Shown here piece by piece: positions 20,704-31,847 of a stretch of DNA of 64,000 nucleotides. The notes under the pieces are model-generated. The model was not told where the DNA came from. It saw nothing but the letters and a program-made list of their open reading frames with translations, and did no database searches. Location of the stretch: NCBI GenBank assembly GCA_004352715.1, contig SCFE01000072.1, positions 636,919 through 700,918 of the forward strand. Reading direction: 5' to 3'. Position 1 is the first letter of the stretch. Each line of letters starts with the position of its first letter. The stretch comes from Hofstenia miamia. Taxonomy: Eukaryota > Xenacoelomorpha > Acoela. The position numbers and the translations under genes are program-made.

Positions 20704-23700
20704 CTAAGATTCTTTCAGCAAATTGGCACTGAGCAGGATGCGTTTAAGTTCACCAGATTGCTTTAGTGCTCTAGCACCACTCCCGTCACATAAATATTTA
20801 CCATCCAAAAATAGCTGAGGTACCTAAAATATTAAAGGATAGAACTAATAAAACTCAAGATATTGATATCAAACGTTACTAATACAACATAACAATAAGT
20901 AATGAGCCTCAAATTTAAAATGGATTGAACAAAAACATGATTATATATTATAAATAAAATTCTGATTAGATATCAAATATTTGACCAATGATTTATATTT
21001 ACAATATAACTAAACATGCTTTGACTTATCAGTTGGAAAATAAAATATATTTTGGTAGCTTTATACAATACTTCTATGCGTGCGCGGAAATTTTATAAAA
21101 TATCAAACAAGTCAAGTTGTAAAAATACATTGTCATTTAGACACATTCTCTAAAATAAGGGGAATTATCATCTACTTCCCCATTTGGAGATCTATGTATT
21201 GTCATCCCTGACATGATGATTGAGAGCTTTCTGCTCTGAAAACATATGCTCACACTCCATGCAGGTATCGTGTACTGGCATGTGTAAACCTTGTTATTGT
21301 TGCAAATACTGCCCCAGAAAATCTCTTTTGGATCAATTCCGCGTCACCATTGATCTGCAAGATTGTGAATTGCTTCACTACCTTTATTATCCCTAAAGCA
21401 TGATGTAGTCAATGTGGAAAATATTTGTAACTCCCCCAGAGTAACATCCATTAACCAATGTACCAAGTACCAACCGCTTTCCCCAGCACTGACTTCCCCA
21501 TCCGCTCATGATGTGGCCATTAGCTTCAAGAACTATTGATGTTTTGGTCATTGCAACTCAAAGAACTGGTCACTATTTATACTTTCACTGCACTCATCGT
21601 CTGGCTTACAAAAATTAAGCACTTACGTACTACTATTGTGTGCACTTGTTGGAAAGGCAAAAGTCCATGAACCTTGTCCTTGGTTAATCTATCCCAAAGT
21701 GACCATTTTGCAGGTATTTATGGAGGCATAAAGCATCTCCAGCTCCCTAGCAGCTTTTGCCAACGTCTTGCACGTATAGGTCAGTGTGGATACCATAACG
21801 CGTTGTAAGAGAAGGTAACAGAGTGCTTTGTCAAACTCATTCTGACGTGCTACTCACTGATAACGTAAGATGTTGCCAACAGCACCATTGAACCGATGTC
21901 TTGTCCCAGCAGTGCTGATCATCGAGCCTAAGTACTTAAACTAATACAAATTCAATGTCCTTTCCAGAGACATGAACTCTATAAGAAGTTCTTTCCTATG
22001 CCCTTGATAACCACATGAACTTAGTCTTTGGTACAGAGATATTAATAACTAGTGGCACTAGAACTATAACTAGAAAATCTAGATAGCTCTGTATTTGTTC
22101 CTCAGACCTGCCTAAAAAAATCATCCACATACTCAATGTGCTTAAGTTCCAATTTACTTTTACAAAAGAAAGAGTTAAAAACGATTCCTTTGGGGGTTCC
22201 AATGGAGTCCCCCACAGATCAAATAATGGAAAAGGATGTTAAATCAGCTGGGCGGAGCACACATCCTTGTTGTACTCCACATTCAAACTGAAAGGTTGCA
22301 CTCGGATGTTTACTAATAAAGTGTGCTATTGGTGAATCATGCAAGGACTTAACATTCTTGATTATCCGATTTGGCACACCATTTGCTGCTAGACACTGCC
22401 AAATTACTTGCCTTGGGACGGAGTCAAAGGTCTTTTGAAGGTCAATGAAACACGCTAGAAGGTCTTCGTTCTGCAATCTAGCAGCTTCCTGGGCTTGCCT
22501 CAGCACATGAATGTCGTGCACATCAGACTTGCCTGATCTAAAACCAAATTGCATTCGTGGGAGCATACATTTATTACTCAGCAATTGCTCCAGCCTGCTA
22601 TGCAGAATTTTTGCAAAGATTTTTTCTCCAACATCTAGTAAGATGCTGCGGTAATTGTTAGGGTCAGACCTCGCACCCTTTTTATGCAAGAAGATAACTT
22701 CTGCATCCACCATGACCTTGGACATTTCTCCGTAGTAAATACTTGTGCAAAGTCTTCTGTAAGGCGTTTGATAAGCGCACTGCCTCCATATCTGAAAGCT
22801 TCCCCCTGAATTCCGTTGCGACCAGGGGCTTTGTGCGGTTTTAACGAATCTATGGCTATTTGATTGTCTGTGAAGCTTGGTTGGCAGTTCAACCCCAAGA
22901 CTTAGTTTTACAATGTACAAAAAGGACGGCAAACATTTACAAAACAGATAAATATTTAAAAACATTGGATGCAGTTATTTAAGTTTTCAAAAAACAGCTT
23001 TGAGCCTTTTATGCTTTGCAATAGCAATCGCCAATTACATTGTTGCAGTAGAAATCCATGCCTTTCTTGGAGGGCATAAACTGTCTGGTACAACACTGCG
23101 TGAGAAATCAGTCGATTAAAAGCAAAATTAACGGAGAAAATAAATAATTCTATGCCATTTTCAATAGACATGGATGTCGCAATACGGCAAAGCTAATTAC
23201 ATTTTTGCCGCGGAAATCAAGCCCTTCAAATTATGAAAACAAGCAATGCTACCGTTTTAGAGTGGTCGTAGTAGAAATGCTTACATTCTATGTGAAATAA
23301 TCTTTCACAAAATATTTGATATTGTTTTTACCACTTTTACATGCACATATTAGATTTATTTGTTCGTGATTTAGAACTATAATACTGAATGAAGAACTAC
23401 AAAGGTGGATGGGAAACGGAGTAATGCATGAGGTAAGTTGAAAAGTGAGTTCAGAAAAACACTGCAAATTCTGCAAAAGTAAATGACTTCTTTCAAACTT
23501 TTAAGTACAGAGCCTAAAGAATTAACCTCGACTTCCAAATTGCCTACTTCAACAAGTGATTCATAACCTGGACATACTGATTCCAATTCAGCTACTGCAG
23601 CATACCATCCTAAAACTACTGGCTCCATACAGAAAAAGTAAACAATATCACAAACTTCAAAAGTTCTGGGGTTACTGTACCATTCCTAGTAGATATTCGA

Positions 23701-26700
23701 TGCTGGAACAAGGTTTCAAATGAAATGTAGGACTCTTTGTCCAAATGAAAACTGTTGTAATTTGAATTTAGACGCTCATTTCAGCATTTCAGAAATTTGT
23801 TTGGCATTTGACAGTTTCAAAATACGCTGAACATGGTCCCTGTTCTTCCATTGTCCAATAAATGAAGAAACAGTAATACGTGAGTGATTGTCTCACCAAC
23901 AAACTATTTGCATCGCCCCAAAACACATCAATGCTTGCAACATCAGGATATAGTGACTGGAAGAATGTAGACATGTAGCCAGTGATACGCATTTTGAATA
24001 CAATTAGATTTCTGGCATCAGGAGATTTGGATTTCGGTGAAAAAGATATATAGGTTCATCAAGGAACGGTAATTTTCTCTGCATTTTAGAACTGTTGGCA
24101 GAATATGACACATTCCTTGCTGAGCATATTAAGAAGGGAACAACCATAAGCAGAGGAAATGTTTCATATATACTAAGTTAAGTATTATTTATTTTTTGTG
24201 TTCTCCACACCAGATATGAGCCATGTAAACCAGATGGTCTTTATAAACGAGTTAAGTTTTTTGAAACTTTATGGACTCAATGGAGCAACGTTAACAAAAG
24301 CTCTATTAGATTAGACAATGGAATTAAATTGAAAGATTGCAAAGAGCAATCATACATTAACGCTTCCAACATGACCGTAAAGTGTATTAGAATACATAGC
24401 ATCATTCGGGAACACAATACATTGGCAGAATGCTGTGCACAATCACTGAATCTCGTGAGGAAATGTGCTCCCGAGTGTTGTCCATATCTATTGAGATTCT
24501 TCGTGTTTGTCAAAAGTCTCTACGTTTTCTTCTCAGCTTCCACCTGCAGATGGAACCTCCTCTCAAATGCTATGAGGCTCTTAGTTGGCCAACAGTCAAG
24601 GCTTTGTCTAATACACGTTGGTCCAAGGTCAGGATGCGATTCTCGCTTTGAAGGAGAGCTACAACGAATCATTCATGTTCTGAAAAAATGTGAGGACTTG
24701 GAAGAGAAAAGTGAGAAAAAAGATAGATGACGAGAGGAATTATTTCATCAATGGAAAGGCCGGACACTAGTATAGTAATTGAATTATTGTCTTGTATACT
24801 GAAGCGATTTCAGAAAAATACTAAACAATTTGCTCAAGTCACTGTATCAATTTATTGAGACAAGTTTGATGAGTTTGAAGACAAGAGTAAAGCATTGAGT
24901 TGTTGTCATGCATACAGAAAAGAACTTGAGCAGAAAATGAAACGAAACATTCGATTGGATGATCAATGTGCATGGAAAGAAACCTCTTTAACATAGTCCC
25001 AAAAATTCAAATAATAGAACATCAGCATTAGTTATGCCTTCCCTTCTAAGCTAGATGCATCTATGTTTATTGAATCTATAAATTATTGAATGATAAAATA
25101 AAGACATTCCATTTATATCATGATCACACTACAAAGGAAACGAACGGAAATCATCTATAGGTATGAGAAAACTTACGTCAACACATTATTCATCAATCTA
25201 CAAAATCTTACAGACTATGAAGTGAGACTGTTAAATAAGTAAGAACGTCAATCTTAAATATATTCAGTGACATATCTTTTCAAGCGAGACTTTACGTTTT
25301 AAGAAAAATTAAAATCATTTAAAGTTTTTATTAGCACATTAACCCTCTTTCTAGTCAAGTAAAAAATATTTAAATTCTGATTTTAAATGCTCAAGCAAAC
25401 ATCATGCAAATTAAAGCATTTCACTTTAAAATAAAGTTTAAATTACAAGACTTTTTGTAAAAAATGCATTTACTGTAAAATTACACTACAGGGTGTTCAC
25501 ACAGTCTGGACACAATAAAATTTCAAAATTTCGCCACTATCTAAATAAGTGAACTTCTTTTCGGATAAAGTACATTAAATTTTTAAATTAAGCCTCCCTA
25601 GCCACTGATAACTATAAGCTTAAATCTTTCTTGAAGCATGGATGAAAAAAATATGAATAATTTTAAAGCCTACATTGAAAAATAGTTAATTTTCCTGTGT
25701 CCAAACTTTACGGACACCCTTAAAGAGTGAAAATCTTTGTAACAGTTTGTTTTCTTTAGTTCGGCATAAAAATACGTCACACGTACAACACTTCACCTTC
25801 GCGATTCCTTTACGACGTCTTCTATTTTTATCTGTGTCTCCATCTTGCCATAGAATAGTGAAATCAAATTAGAAATGCGATATAGTAATTTCAACACGTA
25901 ATTGGAAAGGCCTTCATTTTGCATTGTGTTGCCAAATGGCAACAAACGTATTTAAGCAAATTACAAAAGCGTGGGATACTATTTAGTAGCAGTTACTTAA
26001 TAAATTTAGAAACAAGCTTTCGTCCATATTTTTTATCAAGAACTTCTTGAATTCAACGTTATGATAGCTATGGTTGAATATCTAATTCTGAGGTCATCGC
26101 TGATGTACTGAGAAATTTATTAGAAATACAGCTTCTGCTGCTTCAGAATGTATTTATAGCAACATCTCATCGGTTTTAATACTGCGTATGGGTAAGTAGA
26201 ATAAGAATTTGTCTTATATTGTATGAGTAGTAAAAAAAGGCCAGGTTTGACTTATACCCATATAAATAATTATTCAATTATACCCGATTTTAAATTATGC
26301 ACCAATATGTTTTTGAGCAATTTTTTGCATTTTTTTAAATCTGCCTTTTGCAGACATTCCAAAATGTTTTCAAAGCCATGTTGAAACTATGTAATTAATA
26401 TGCATCTTAGGATGTAAAGAGAAATTTGATTATTGGTGCATAAGTTAAAATGGGGTATAATTGAATAATTATTTATATGGGTATATATCAAACTGGGCCT
26501 TTTTTTACTACTTGTATGTGGAGTTAATTGCTCATGAGTAATTACATTTCTTCAGTGTTTTGTAATAAGGCATCACTATGCAAGAGGGTTAACACTGAAG
26601 GCACCAATTTAATCAAGAATGTCACTAGCAATACTTTCATATGCATTTTTTCATGATTTTACGAATTCAGGTTATTGTTTAAACTATCACCAAAGGAAAT

Positions 26701-29700
26701 CCCACAGGGGGTAGCAAGAGCGGGGCCATGGGGCCCGCGGGCAATTCAAAGAGATGTATCGAAATTTCAAGTAAAAAATTATAAGATGGAATCAAAATAT
26801 TAAAAAGTTGAATAAATATGCAAAAAAAGCTGAATGGATCTAAGTGGCAGAAAGAATACATCAACCTGGAATTTATCCCTCCTACATCAAACCGGGTAGA
26901 GCATCTATTCAGCGAAACGTCCGACTAAATAGACACCGCATGAACCCAACCAGCTTAAAAATAAACAAGAACTTTCGGAACTCAGCCACCTTCAACAGCA
27001 TTGTTTGGTAATAAGTTCGTTTCTTTGTTTATCACGTGACTTGATTTTTGTTTTTGTGTGTATAACCATCTTTTTATATATCTTTCAGTGCATTTCCAAT
27101 GTTACTGTTACTACAGTAATTGAGGTATTAGTTATGCAATGAGTTGAAATGTTGTACAATAATTGAAATATTGTACAATAATTGTCAATAATTGCAATTA
27201 TTTATTGCCAAAAATTTCAATATTGCAATAATTTATTGTCCAAATTTTTTAGCAACAATATTATTGCAATACAATAAACGGAAAGCCTGTCCAGCGCCTT
27301 GTAGGTATTTTAAAATTTTTTATCCCGTATATATATATATATATTGATTTCCTACATAAATAAATATTGAATTCTGCTTTAATAATATGTTCATTCGACC
27401 ACACTGTTGACATCACCATGCTTTAGGCTACGGTTAGACTACGTGATTGGTAGCAAGAAAAATTACTTAAACACGTCACATCGCTAATTATCTCGGTGGT
27501 TAGACGTGTGATTTTATCAAAATGTGACAGATCATGCGTGATCAATCACATAGTCTAACCGTGGAATTAGTGAAATGCGCGCTATAATTATGCAATTTCC
27601 TGCTCAAATTCAGGGCCATTATTACGATCACTCATTTAGGAATGTAAACAAGCACATTTCATAAGGCGCGGTTTATTAATATTCAAGAAAATACGAATAA
27701 AGATATTGAAACAATATTGTTTCATAATAAAGACATTAAAAATAACATAAAATAGCTTGTTGCTGCGGCATATTCCAAAAATTTAATATTGAAAACTATT
27801 TTAATATTTTAGTTCAACTGTTATGTTAAATGAGCAATATTAATATTTCTTATTTTAAATATTTCTGCATATTCGGATATTCTTGTAATTCTTTCTTAAA
27901 TATTTTATAATGAAGTAACTGAAATATAAAAGTTGTTGTAACACTATGCTACAATGTTTATCAACAATTTTTTGTCTAAAACTAATTAAATGAGTAGTAC
28001 ATTTTTTATAAGAAAAATGAGGCTCAAAATTGCCAAAAAATAAGAACCATTTAGGAACAGTAGTGAGGCTGAAAGTATTTAAAAAGTAGTTTTTTGTTTT
28101 GATTTTTTCAATGAATGGTAACAAAAGATACTTATTTACAGTTCCAAAAGTTTAAAAATACTAAACCTAAGAGAATCAAACAAAAGGGCTTTTCGTAATA
28201 TAAAGTAGTTATAGCAAAAGGAATCAGTGGCATCTAAAATCCTCTAAATAGTAAAGTAAACAGCCAAAACTAGTTTTTAAACTTAGAAAAAATAAGAACA
28301 AAATAAGACCAATTTAAGGCTCAAACTGCCAAAAAGTAAGAACAGCTGAGCCTCAACAAAAAATTTACTGGTTCTTATTAAAAAAAAGTGTAGCATACCA
28401 AATCAACACAAAAGTTGGCGACAAAAGTTGTTCGTTCGGACAACAAAAATCGGCGACAAAAGCTGTTCGTGTAGCATGGGCTTAAGCAAACAGCACAAGG
28501 AATCTATATCAGCATAATTAATTGCAAAAGCAACAGTTGGAAGAATGAATTTTACAACAATACATTAGTATTTGAGCCTTAGGTGGCTGTTACACTCGAG
28601 CGGCCTTTTCTGTCGGATTGCTAATTTTTCTTCGAATGATGCCTGCACGGTTAGGCTGGTGTTTGAGCAAAGGTTTTCGTCAGTGGACTCTTGTTACCGG
28701 CAGGTGAAATTTCAAGTAGCTACTATACCATTTTCCGTCCAATAATGACATTTTTGCAATCAACAATGACATTTTTGTAATCAATAGTGACATTCTTGCT
28801 ATCAATAGTTACATTTTTGCAATCAATAGTGACATTTTTGCTATCAATAGTTACATTTTTGCAATCAATAGTGACAATATATTTTTATCTATATATTGTT
28901 TGCATTTGTCAAACTTTGAACCATTGTACAATGTTTACATGTCTTTAATGCCAATGTACCCATGAATTACTATTTATGCTACTTTATGCATAGTAAAAGA
29001 TTATGCATGTAAATGATAATTCACGACTTTTGAAGGCTGATTTCAAAATTTTTGTGGGTATCATAGGTAATTCACTCATTAGTCATTGTAAGATCAAAAA
29101 TTTCTTCGATATTTCAAATTTGAATGTAAATAACCTAACTTTCAAATTTGAATAGCCTAATACAGTGTACTATCTTTTGTCAAAAATCCGCCCTAGTTAT
29201 TACTATACTGACTTCAGCTATGCGCGCAAAGATAACTGACGAAATTAGGAAAGCAATAATTGACAAAGAGGAATCTGGAGGAAATTATGTACAACTTGCA
29301 GCAGATTTGGGTGTAAAGAGAACGACAGCGATAGGGATAGTGAAAAGAGGCCGCAGAACAGCACGTAAACGGGGTGGCGCTAGAAGTTCGAGGACAAAAA
29401 TGACTGAAGAAATGATGTCCACAGTGATTCGTACAATCGAGGAAAACCCTACAGTGACACTCAAAATATTGTCTGAAAACATCCTGTTGGGACATGTCAG
29501 TCAATCTACGATCTACCGACATCTCGATGGCAGATTAATAACTTATAAGATGGTGAGAAATGAGCCTGTAAGTAGGAATACCGAAGAGAACATCGAGAAG
29601 AGGAAGAGATTTGCTATCGACTACCAAAGAGAAACACGACGCAAGGTTCATCTGGATGAAATGAACTTTAATCTTTTTTGTCTTCGAAAGTTTGGAAGAT

Positions 29701-31847
29701 CAGCTGTCGGGTCAAGAGCGATTGTACCAGTGAGGACGAGCAAAGGAACGAATTTGAACGTCATCTTGGCTGTCGATGATAATGGCTCAATTGTTCTGCA
29801 GCAAGCACATATGGGAAGCATCAAAGAGAAATTCAAAGACTTCATGCAGGAGTTGTCTTTGATGCTGACTGGTGAGGACGCAGTGATTTACATGGACAAT
29901 GCACCCATTCATATCAAGGAAGCAAACTTCCATGACGTCCAACAGCAACATCAAATACGAAGATTCGACGCACCATACTCTCCGCAACTCAATCCAGTGG
30001 AAGGCTGCTTTTCAATCCTGAAAGCTGGTATAAAACGTCATCTTGGAAATCTTCATCCGCGACACGATCTTGCCGGTGCTGGAGATAACTCTCTGATTTC
30101 ATATCGAGCTGGAATACTTCGGGATGCTCTTGAGCAAAGTATGCCTGATTTAACTCGAGCCAAAATTCGTAATCTATATCGTCGAGTAGACGCTGTTGTC
30201 GCTGACTGTGCACAAGGATTGCCTCTTGAAGCTTAGAGCTGCCTACATTTGATAAATACATCGTTCTTTGTTCCAATATGCATTTTATTTTGTTTGTTGA
30301 AATACATATTATTTACATATTATTTACATATTATTTACATAGAATATATCCTTTAGAATTGTTTCAAAATCGATAAAATAACCTATTGAATTCGATCAAA
30401 TAGAAATTAATAATTACTGGGTATAATAGCAGTACATTAAGTTGCTCATACCATTATAAATACAAAAAATGCAAATAAAAAAATAAATACATGCATGCAC
30501 ATGCATAGATACATACAGGCATAAGTGATAAATGCACACAAGAACAAATAAATATATCTAAAATATATTGTCACTATTGATAGCAAAAATGTCACTATTG
30601 AGTGCAAAAATGTCACTATTGAGTGCAAAAATGTCACTATTGATTACAAAAATGTCATTGTTGATTGCAAAAATGTCATTATTGGACGAAAAATGGTATA
30701 GACATTAACATTGTGTGGAGGGCTTATCTCTAAATGTATTTTGTGCTTACCATGATAGCATTATGCGGTCTTTCACTTTGATGGGAAGCGCCAAAATCGT
30801 GCAAACAACATTCGAAAGAAAATCCCGTCATGCAACACGCGACTCCCTGTTACACACGTACGTGAAGCAAAATCAGAAATGGCATCAGCAAAACCCGCGT
30901 GAATGTAACACCCGTCTTATGCTGATGGGACAATTTCTTCACATCCAAGTGATAAACAACTTACCCTATTATTGCGCAAATTGTTTTCGCAAAAGTAGAA
31001 ATTTAAAGATAAGCGGGATGCACAACATCAATGTGTAATAGATACTTGAGATTTCCTTGACTGGTAACTAAGTCTCAATAGATAAAAAAAATCGCAGAAA
31101 CACGTACAGCCTTAGTGATCAATGGCAACTAGGCTGGATGTTGAGAAACCTTTTTCCACTGACGAGTCATTTAAATAAAAATTTTTCATTCATTAAATTT
31201 GAAGAAAAAATGTGTTAGATTTTGACCACAAATACAACACTGTATCATCTTCCCTTGAATGCAACCAGTGTTGTATTAAACGGTTAAGCTCCATCCCTTC
31301 CAGAATTTGACAATGCATACTTTCTTTCTGGTTTGTTGTTTATATTTCAACAATGAAAGTAACTAAAGGTGAAAGAGTGCAAACTACTGCCGACTAGTCT
31401 TGAATTTTTTCAAACTAAAACAAAAATGATCGGCGAAACAAATCAATTTCAGCGATTTTCTACAAAGAAAAACAATTGCACTAAAACTTATCATAAATCA
31501 CAAACAAGAGCACATATCACCATCCGAAAGAAACTGCAAAGGTTGAAAACATAAAATACATTTGATAATGTAGCATAACAGAAAAGACTAATTTTTACAA
31601 GAAAGAGATTATGAGTTACTTACTTCTATTTGTATACAAAAAAGAAAAGTGAAACAAACTCACTTACAGTTGAGATTTTTGATATAGTAGATATTTCACG
31701 CACAATAGAATGTCCATCCTTCAATAGATCGACCTCAAACACTTTATAGATTGCTCCGAGTTCATTAAGGGCTGCCTTTGCCATGAAGCAGTACGCACAG
31801 GTTGTCTTTGAAAAAAGAACTAATCGGGCACTTCTAATGAATTCCAT
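20704..31847 (-). CDS. Glutaredoxin, two exons with a 10.8-kb intron
   Basis: Exon 1 is 31847-31668 (60 codons) and exon 2 is 20823-20704 (39 codons plus TAG). The donor ACT|GTAAGT and acceptor TTTTAG|GTA join in phase 0, giving 99 residues, the usual length of a monothiol/dithiol glutaredoxin domain. The active site is C17-A-Y-C20 inside LFSKTTCAYC, and the exon junction restores the Thr60-Val61-Pro62 (TVP) glutathione/cis-Pro motif followed by QLFLDGKYL. The product should be a cytosolic glutathione-dependent disulfide reductase. Odd points: the Gly-Gly usually found after GK-x-(I/L) is replaced by Cys-Asp (GKYLCDGSG), and the residues before TVP (EISTISKIST) are unusual. The intron hosts a LINE, a hAT fragment, several MITEs and an intact DD34E transposon. 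An upstream 5' UTR exon is possible. Confidence 0.86.
21150..22905 (-). mobile_element. Degraded non-LTR retrotransposon (LINE) with reverse transcriptase
   Basis: Minus-strand RT blocks in shifting frames: SLKPHKAPGRNGIQGEAF (the LK-x-x-KAPG-x-DGI entry motif), VIFLHKKGARSDPNNYRSI, RMQFGFRSGKS, LLACFIDLQKTFDSVPR (catalytic Asp of motif A), FECGVQQGCVL, and further on a degraded YVDD-like box. The G-V-x-Q-G-C form suggests an RTE/R2-like rather than CR1-like clade, but this is uncertain. Coding traces continue to about 21150, where similarity fades. It lies in the glutaredoxin intron, on the same strand as the gene. Numerous stops; inactive. Confidence 0.7.
22956..24000. other. Intronic stretch without a supported gene
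   Basis: Minus-strand frames at 23992-23789 and 23628-23377 are open for 60-80 codons but unrecognised and lack splice support. Segments near 23010-23060 and 23175-23225 look like a short direct repeat (AATTACATT.TTGC.G..GAAATC). Probably transposon debris. Confidence 0.35.
24005..25000 (+). pseudogene. hAT-type transposase remnant, ZMYM1-like (DUF4371)
   Basis: Plus-strand pieces in several frames match the characteristic segments of this family in order: FLASGDLDF at 24013, ELLAEYDTFLAEHIKKG at about 24090, INASNMT and IREHNTLAE, CAQSLNLVRKCAPECCP (the S-L-N-L-V-G-K-C-A-A-E-C-C block), VFFSASTCRWNLL, then LSNTRWSKVR in another frame. The family comprises hAT-derived proteins related to zinc finger MYM-type protein 1. 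Frameshifts and stops are frequent; no intact ORF. It lies in the glutaredoxin intron, opposite strand. Ends and target duplication not located. Confidence 0.75.
25001..25487. other. Gene-free A+T-rich stretch
   Basis: No feature seen between the hAT remnant and the mariner-type MITE. Confidence 0.45.
25489..25720. mobile_element. Mariner-type MITE with TA duplication
   Basis: 232 bp flanked by TA (25487-25488 and 25721-25722). Left end CAGGGTGTTCACACAGTC and inner TGGACACA; the right end read inward is AGGGTGTCCGTAAAGTTTGGACACA. The TIRs are of the widespread mariner form. No coding content. Confidence 0.75.
26226..26512. mobile_element. Long-TIR fold-back MITE with 6-bp duplication
   Basis: 287 bp. 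Starts AGTAGTAAAAAAAGGCC and ends GGCCTTTTTTTACTACT. The inverted repeats continue inward for about 85 bp, through the TACCCATATAAATAATTATT / AATAATTATTTATATGGGTA and GCACCAAT / ATTGGTGC pairs. It is flanked by TGTATG on both sides (26220-26225 and 26513-26518). Alternatively a TA duplication at 26228-26229 and 26509-26510 would fit a Tc1/mariner origin. Confidence 0.8.
26519..27425. other. Intronic DNA with simple-sequence patches
   Basis: Contains an (ATTG/CAAT)-rich patch at about 27145-27270, where AATTGAAATATTGTACAAT and variants recur, and a short (TA)n at 27328-27345. No gene or RNA recognised. Confidence 0.5.
27426..27566. mobile_element. PIF/Harbinger-type MITE, copy 1
   Basis: 141 bp flanked by TTA (27423-27425 and 27567-27569). 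TIR: GGCTACGGTTAGACTACGTG on the left; CACATAGTCTAACCGTGG on the right. The interior GTGGTTAGAC and AAATGTGACAGATCA are shared with the copy at 32801. Confidence 0.7.
27570..28581. other. Intronic DNA with a partial MITE-like end
   Basis: Mostly featureless. At 28416-28490 GGCGACAAAAGTTGTTCG and CGGCGACAAAAGCTGTTCG form a 39-bp direct repeat next to GTAGCATGGGCTTA, which looks like one end of a MITE whose partner end I could not find. Confidence 0.35.
28741..28876 (+). repeat. Left iteron array, 21-bp unit x 6.5
   Basis: Unit AATAGTGACATTTTTGCTATC and variants, starting at 28741, 28762, 28783, 28804, 28825, 28846 and 28867 (partial). Exact 21-bp phasing, about two helical turns, suggests repeated transposase-binding sites on one DNA face. 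Confidence 0.9.
29220..30236 (+). CDS. IS630/Tc1-superfamily transposase, DD34E, intact
   Basis: 338 codons from ATG at 29220. An in-frame extension upstream to 29148 has no ATG. N-terminus: two helix-turn-helix-like segments (about residues 5-40, YVQLAADLGVKRTTAIGIV, and 60-100, LSENILLGHVSQSTIYRHL) separated by a basic linker RGRRTARKRGG with an AT-hook-like character. The catalytic triad is D146 (KVHLDEMNF), D226 (IYMDNAPIH) and E261 (SPQLNPVEG) with exactly 34 residues between the last two. The enzyme would bind its element's ends and cut and paste them at TA. No stop, frameshift or lost key residue, so it may be active. Base composition is less A+T-rich than its surroundings, consistent with recent arrival. 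The precise DD34E subfamily is not assigned. Confidence 0.88.
   Translation: MRAKITDEIRKAIIDKEESGGNYVQLAADLGVKRTTAIGIVKRGRRTARKRGGARSSRTKMTEEMMSTVIRTIEENPTVTLKILSENILLGHVSQSTIYRHLDGRLITYKMVRNEPVSRNTEENIEKRKRFAIDYQRETRRKVHLDEMNFNLFCLRKFGRSAVGSRAIVPVRTSKGTNLNVILAVDDNGSIVLQQAHMGSIKEKFKDFMQELSLMLTGEDAVIYMDNAPIHIKEANFHDVQQQHQIRRFDAPYSPQLNPVEGCFSILKAGIKRHLGNLHPRHDLAGAGDNSLISYRAGILRDALEQSMPDLTRAKIRNLYRRVDAVVADCAQGLPLEA
30569..30698 (-). repeat. Right iteron array, 21-bp unit x 5 plus terminus
   Basis: Inverted counterpart of the left array: units such as TGTCACTATTGAGTGCAAAAA start at 30569, 30590, 30611, 30632 and 30653, then the terminal ATTGGACGAAAAATGGTA. Confidence 0.9.

Larger units (their letters stand above)
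28726..30698 (+). mobile_element. IS630/Tc1-like DD34E transposon, structurally complete
   Basis: 1973 bp flanked by TA (28724-28725 and 30699-30700). Outer TIRs: TACCATTTTCCGTCCAATAA on the left; its complement with one extra T on the right. Inside each TIR lies an array of 21-bp repeats: six full units at 28741-28866 on the left, five at 30569-30673 inverted on the right. One uninterrupted transposase ORF fills the middle. Intact ORF plus well-preserved ends suggest recent insertion. It sits in the glutaredoxin intron on the opposite strand. Confidence 0.85.
28582..30916. mobile_element. TTA-flanked element interrupted by the DD34E transposon
   Basis: Left end GGTGGCTGTTACACTCGAGCGG after TTA (28579-28581); the right end read inward is GACGGGTGTTACATTCACGCGG, followed outside by TTA (30917-30919). 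16 of 22 terminal positions agree, and the inner segments TTTTTCTTCGAATGATGCC (near 28627) and TTTCTTTCGAATGTTGTTT (complement of about 30815) also pair. Removing the nested 28726-30698 element leaves about 360 bp, suited to a PIF/Harbinger-type MITE. The right arm overlaps a chance plus-strand frame. Confidence 0.5.

Noticed and set aside
22635-22898. Separate 87-codon gene (MGLNCQPSFTDNQ...)
   Set aside because: It is the upstream part of the same LINE reverse transcriptase in a shifted frame.
29214-30276. Minus-strand frames of 65-102 codons inside the DD34E element
   Set aside because: Antisense shadows of the intact plus-strand transposase.
28741-30698. Regular 21-bp repeats taken for a CRISPR-like array
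   Set aside because: They are direct repeats without unique spacers, arranged as inverted arrays at the two ends of a TA-flanked eukaryotic transposon.
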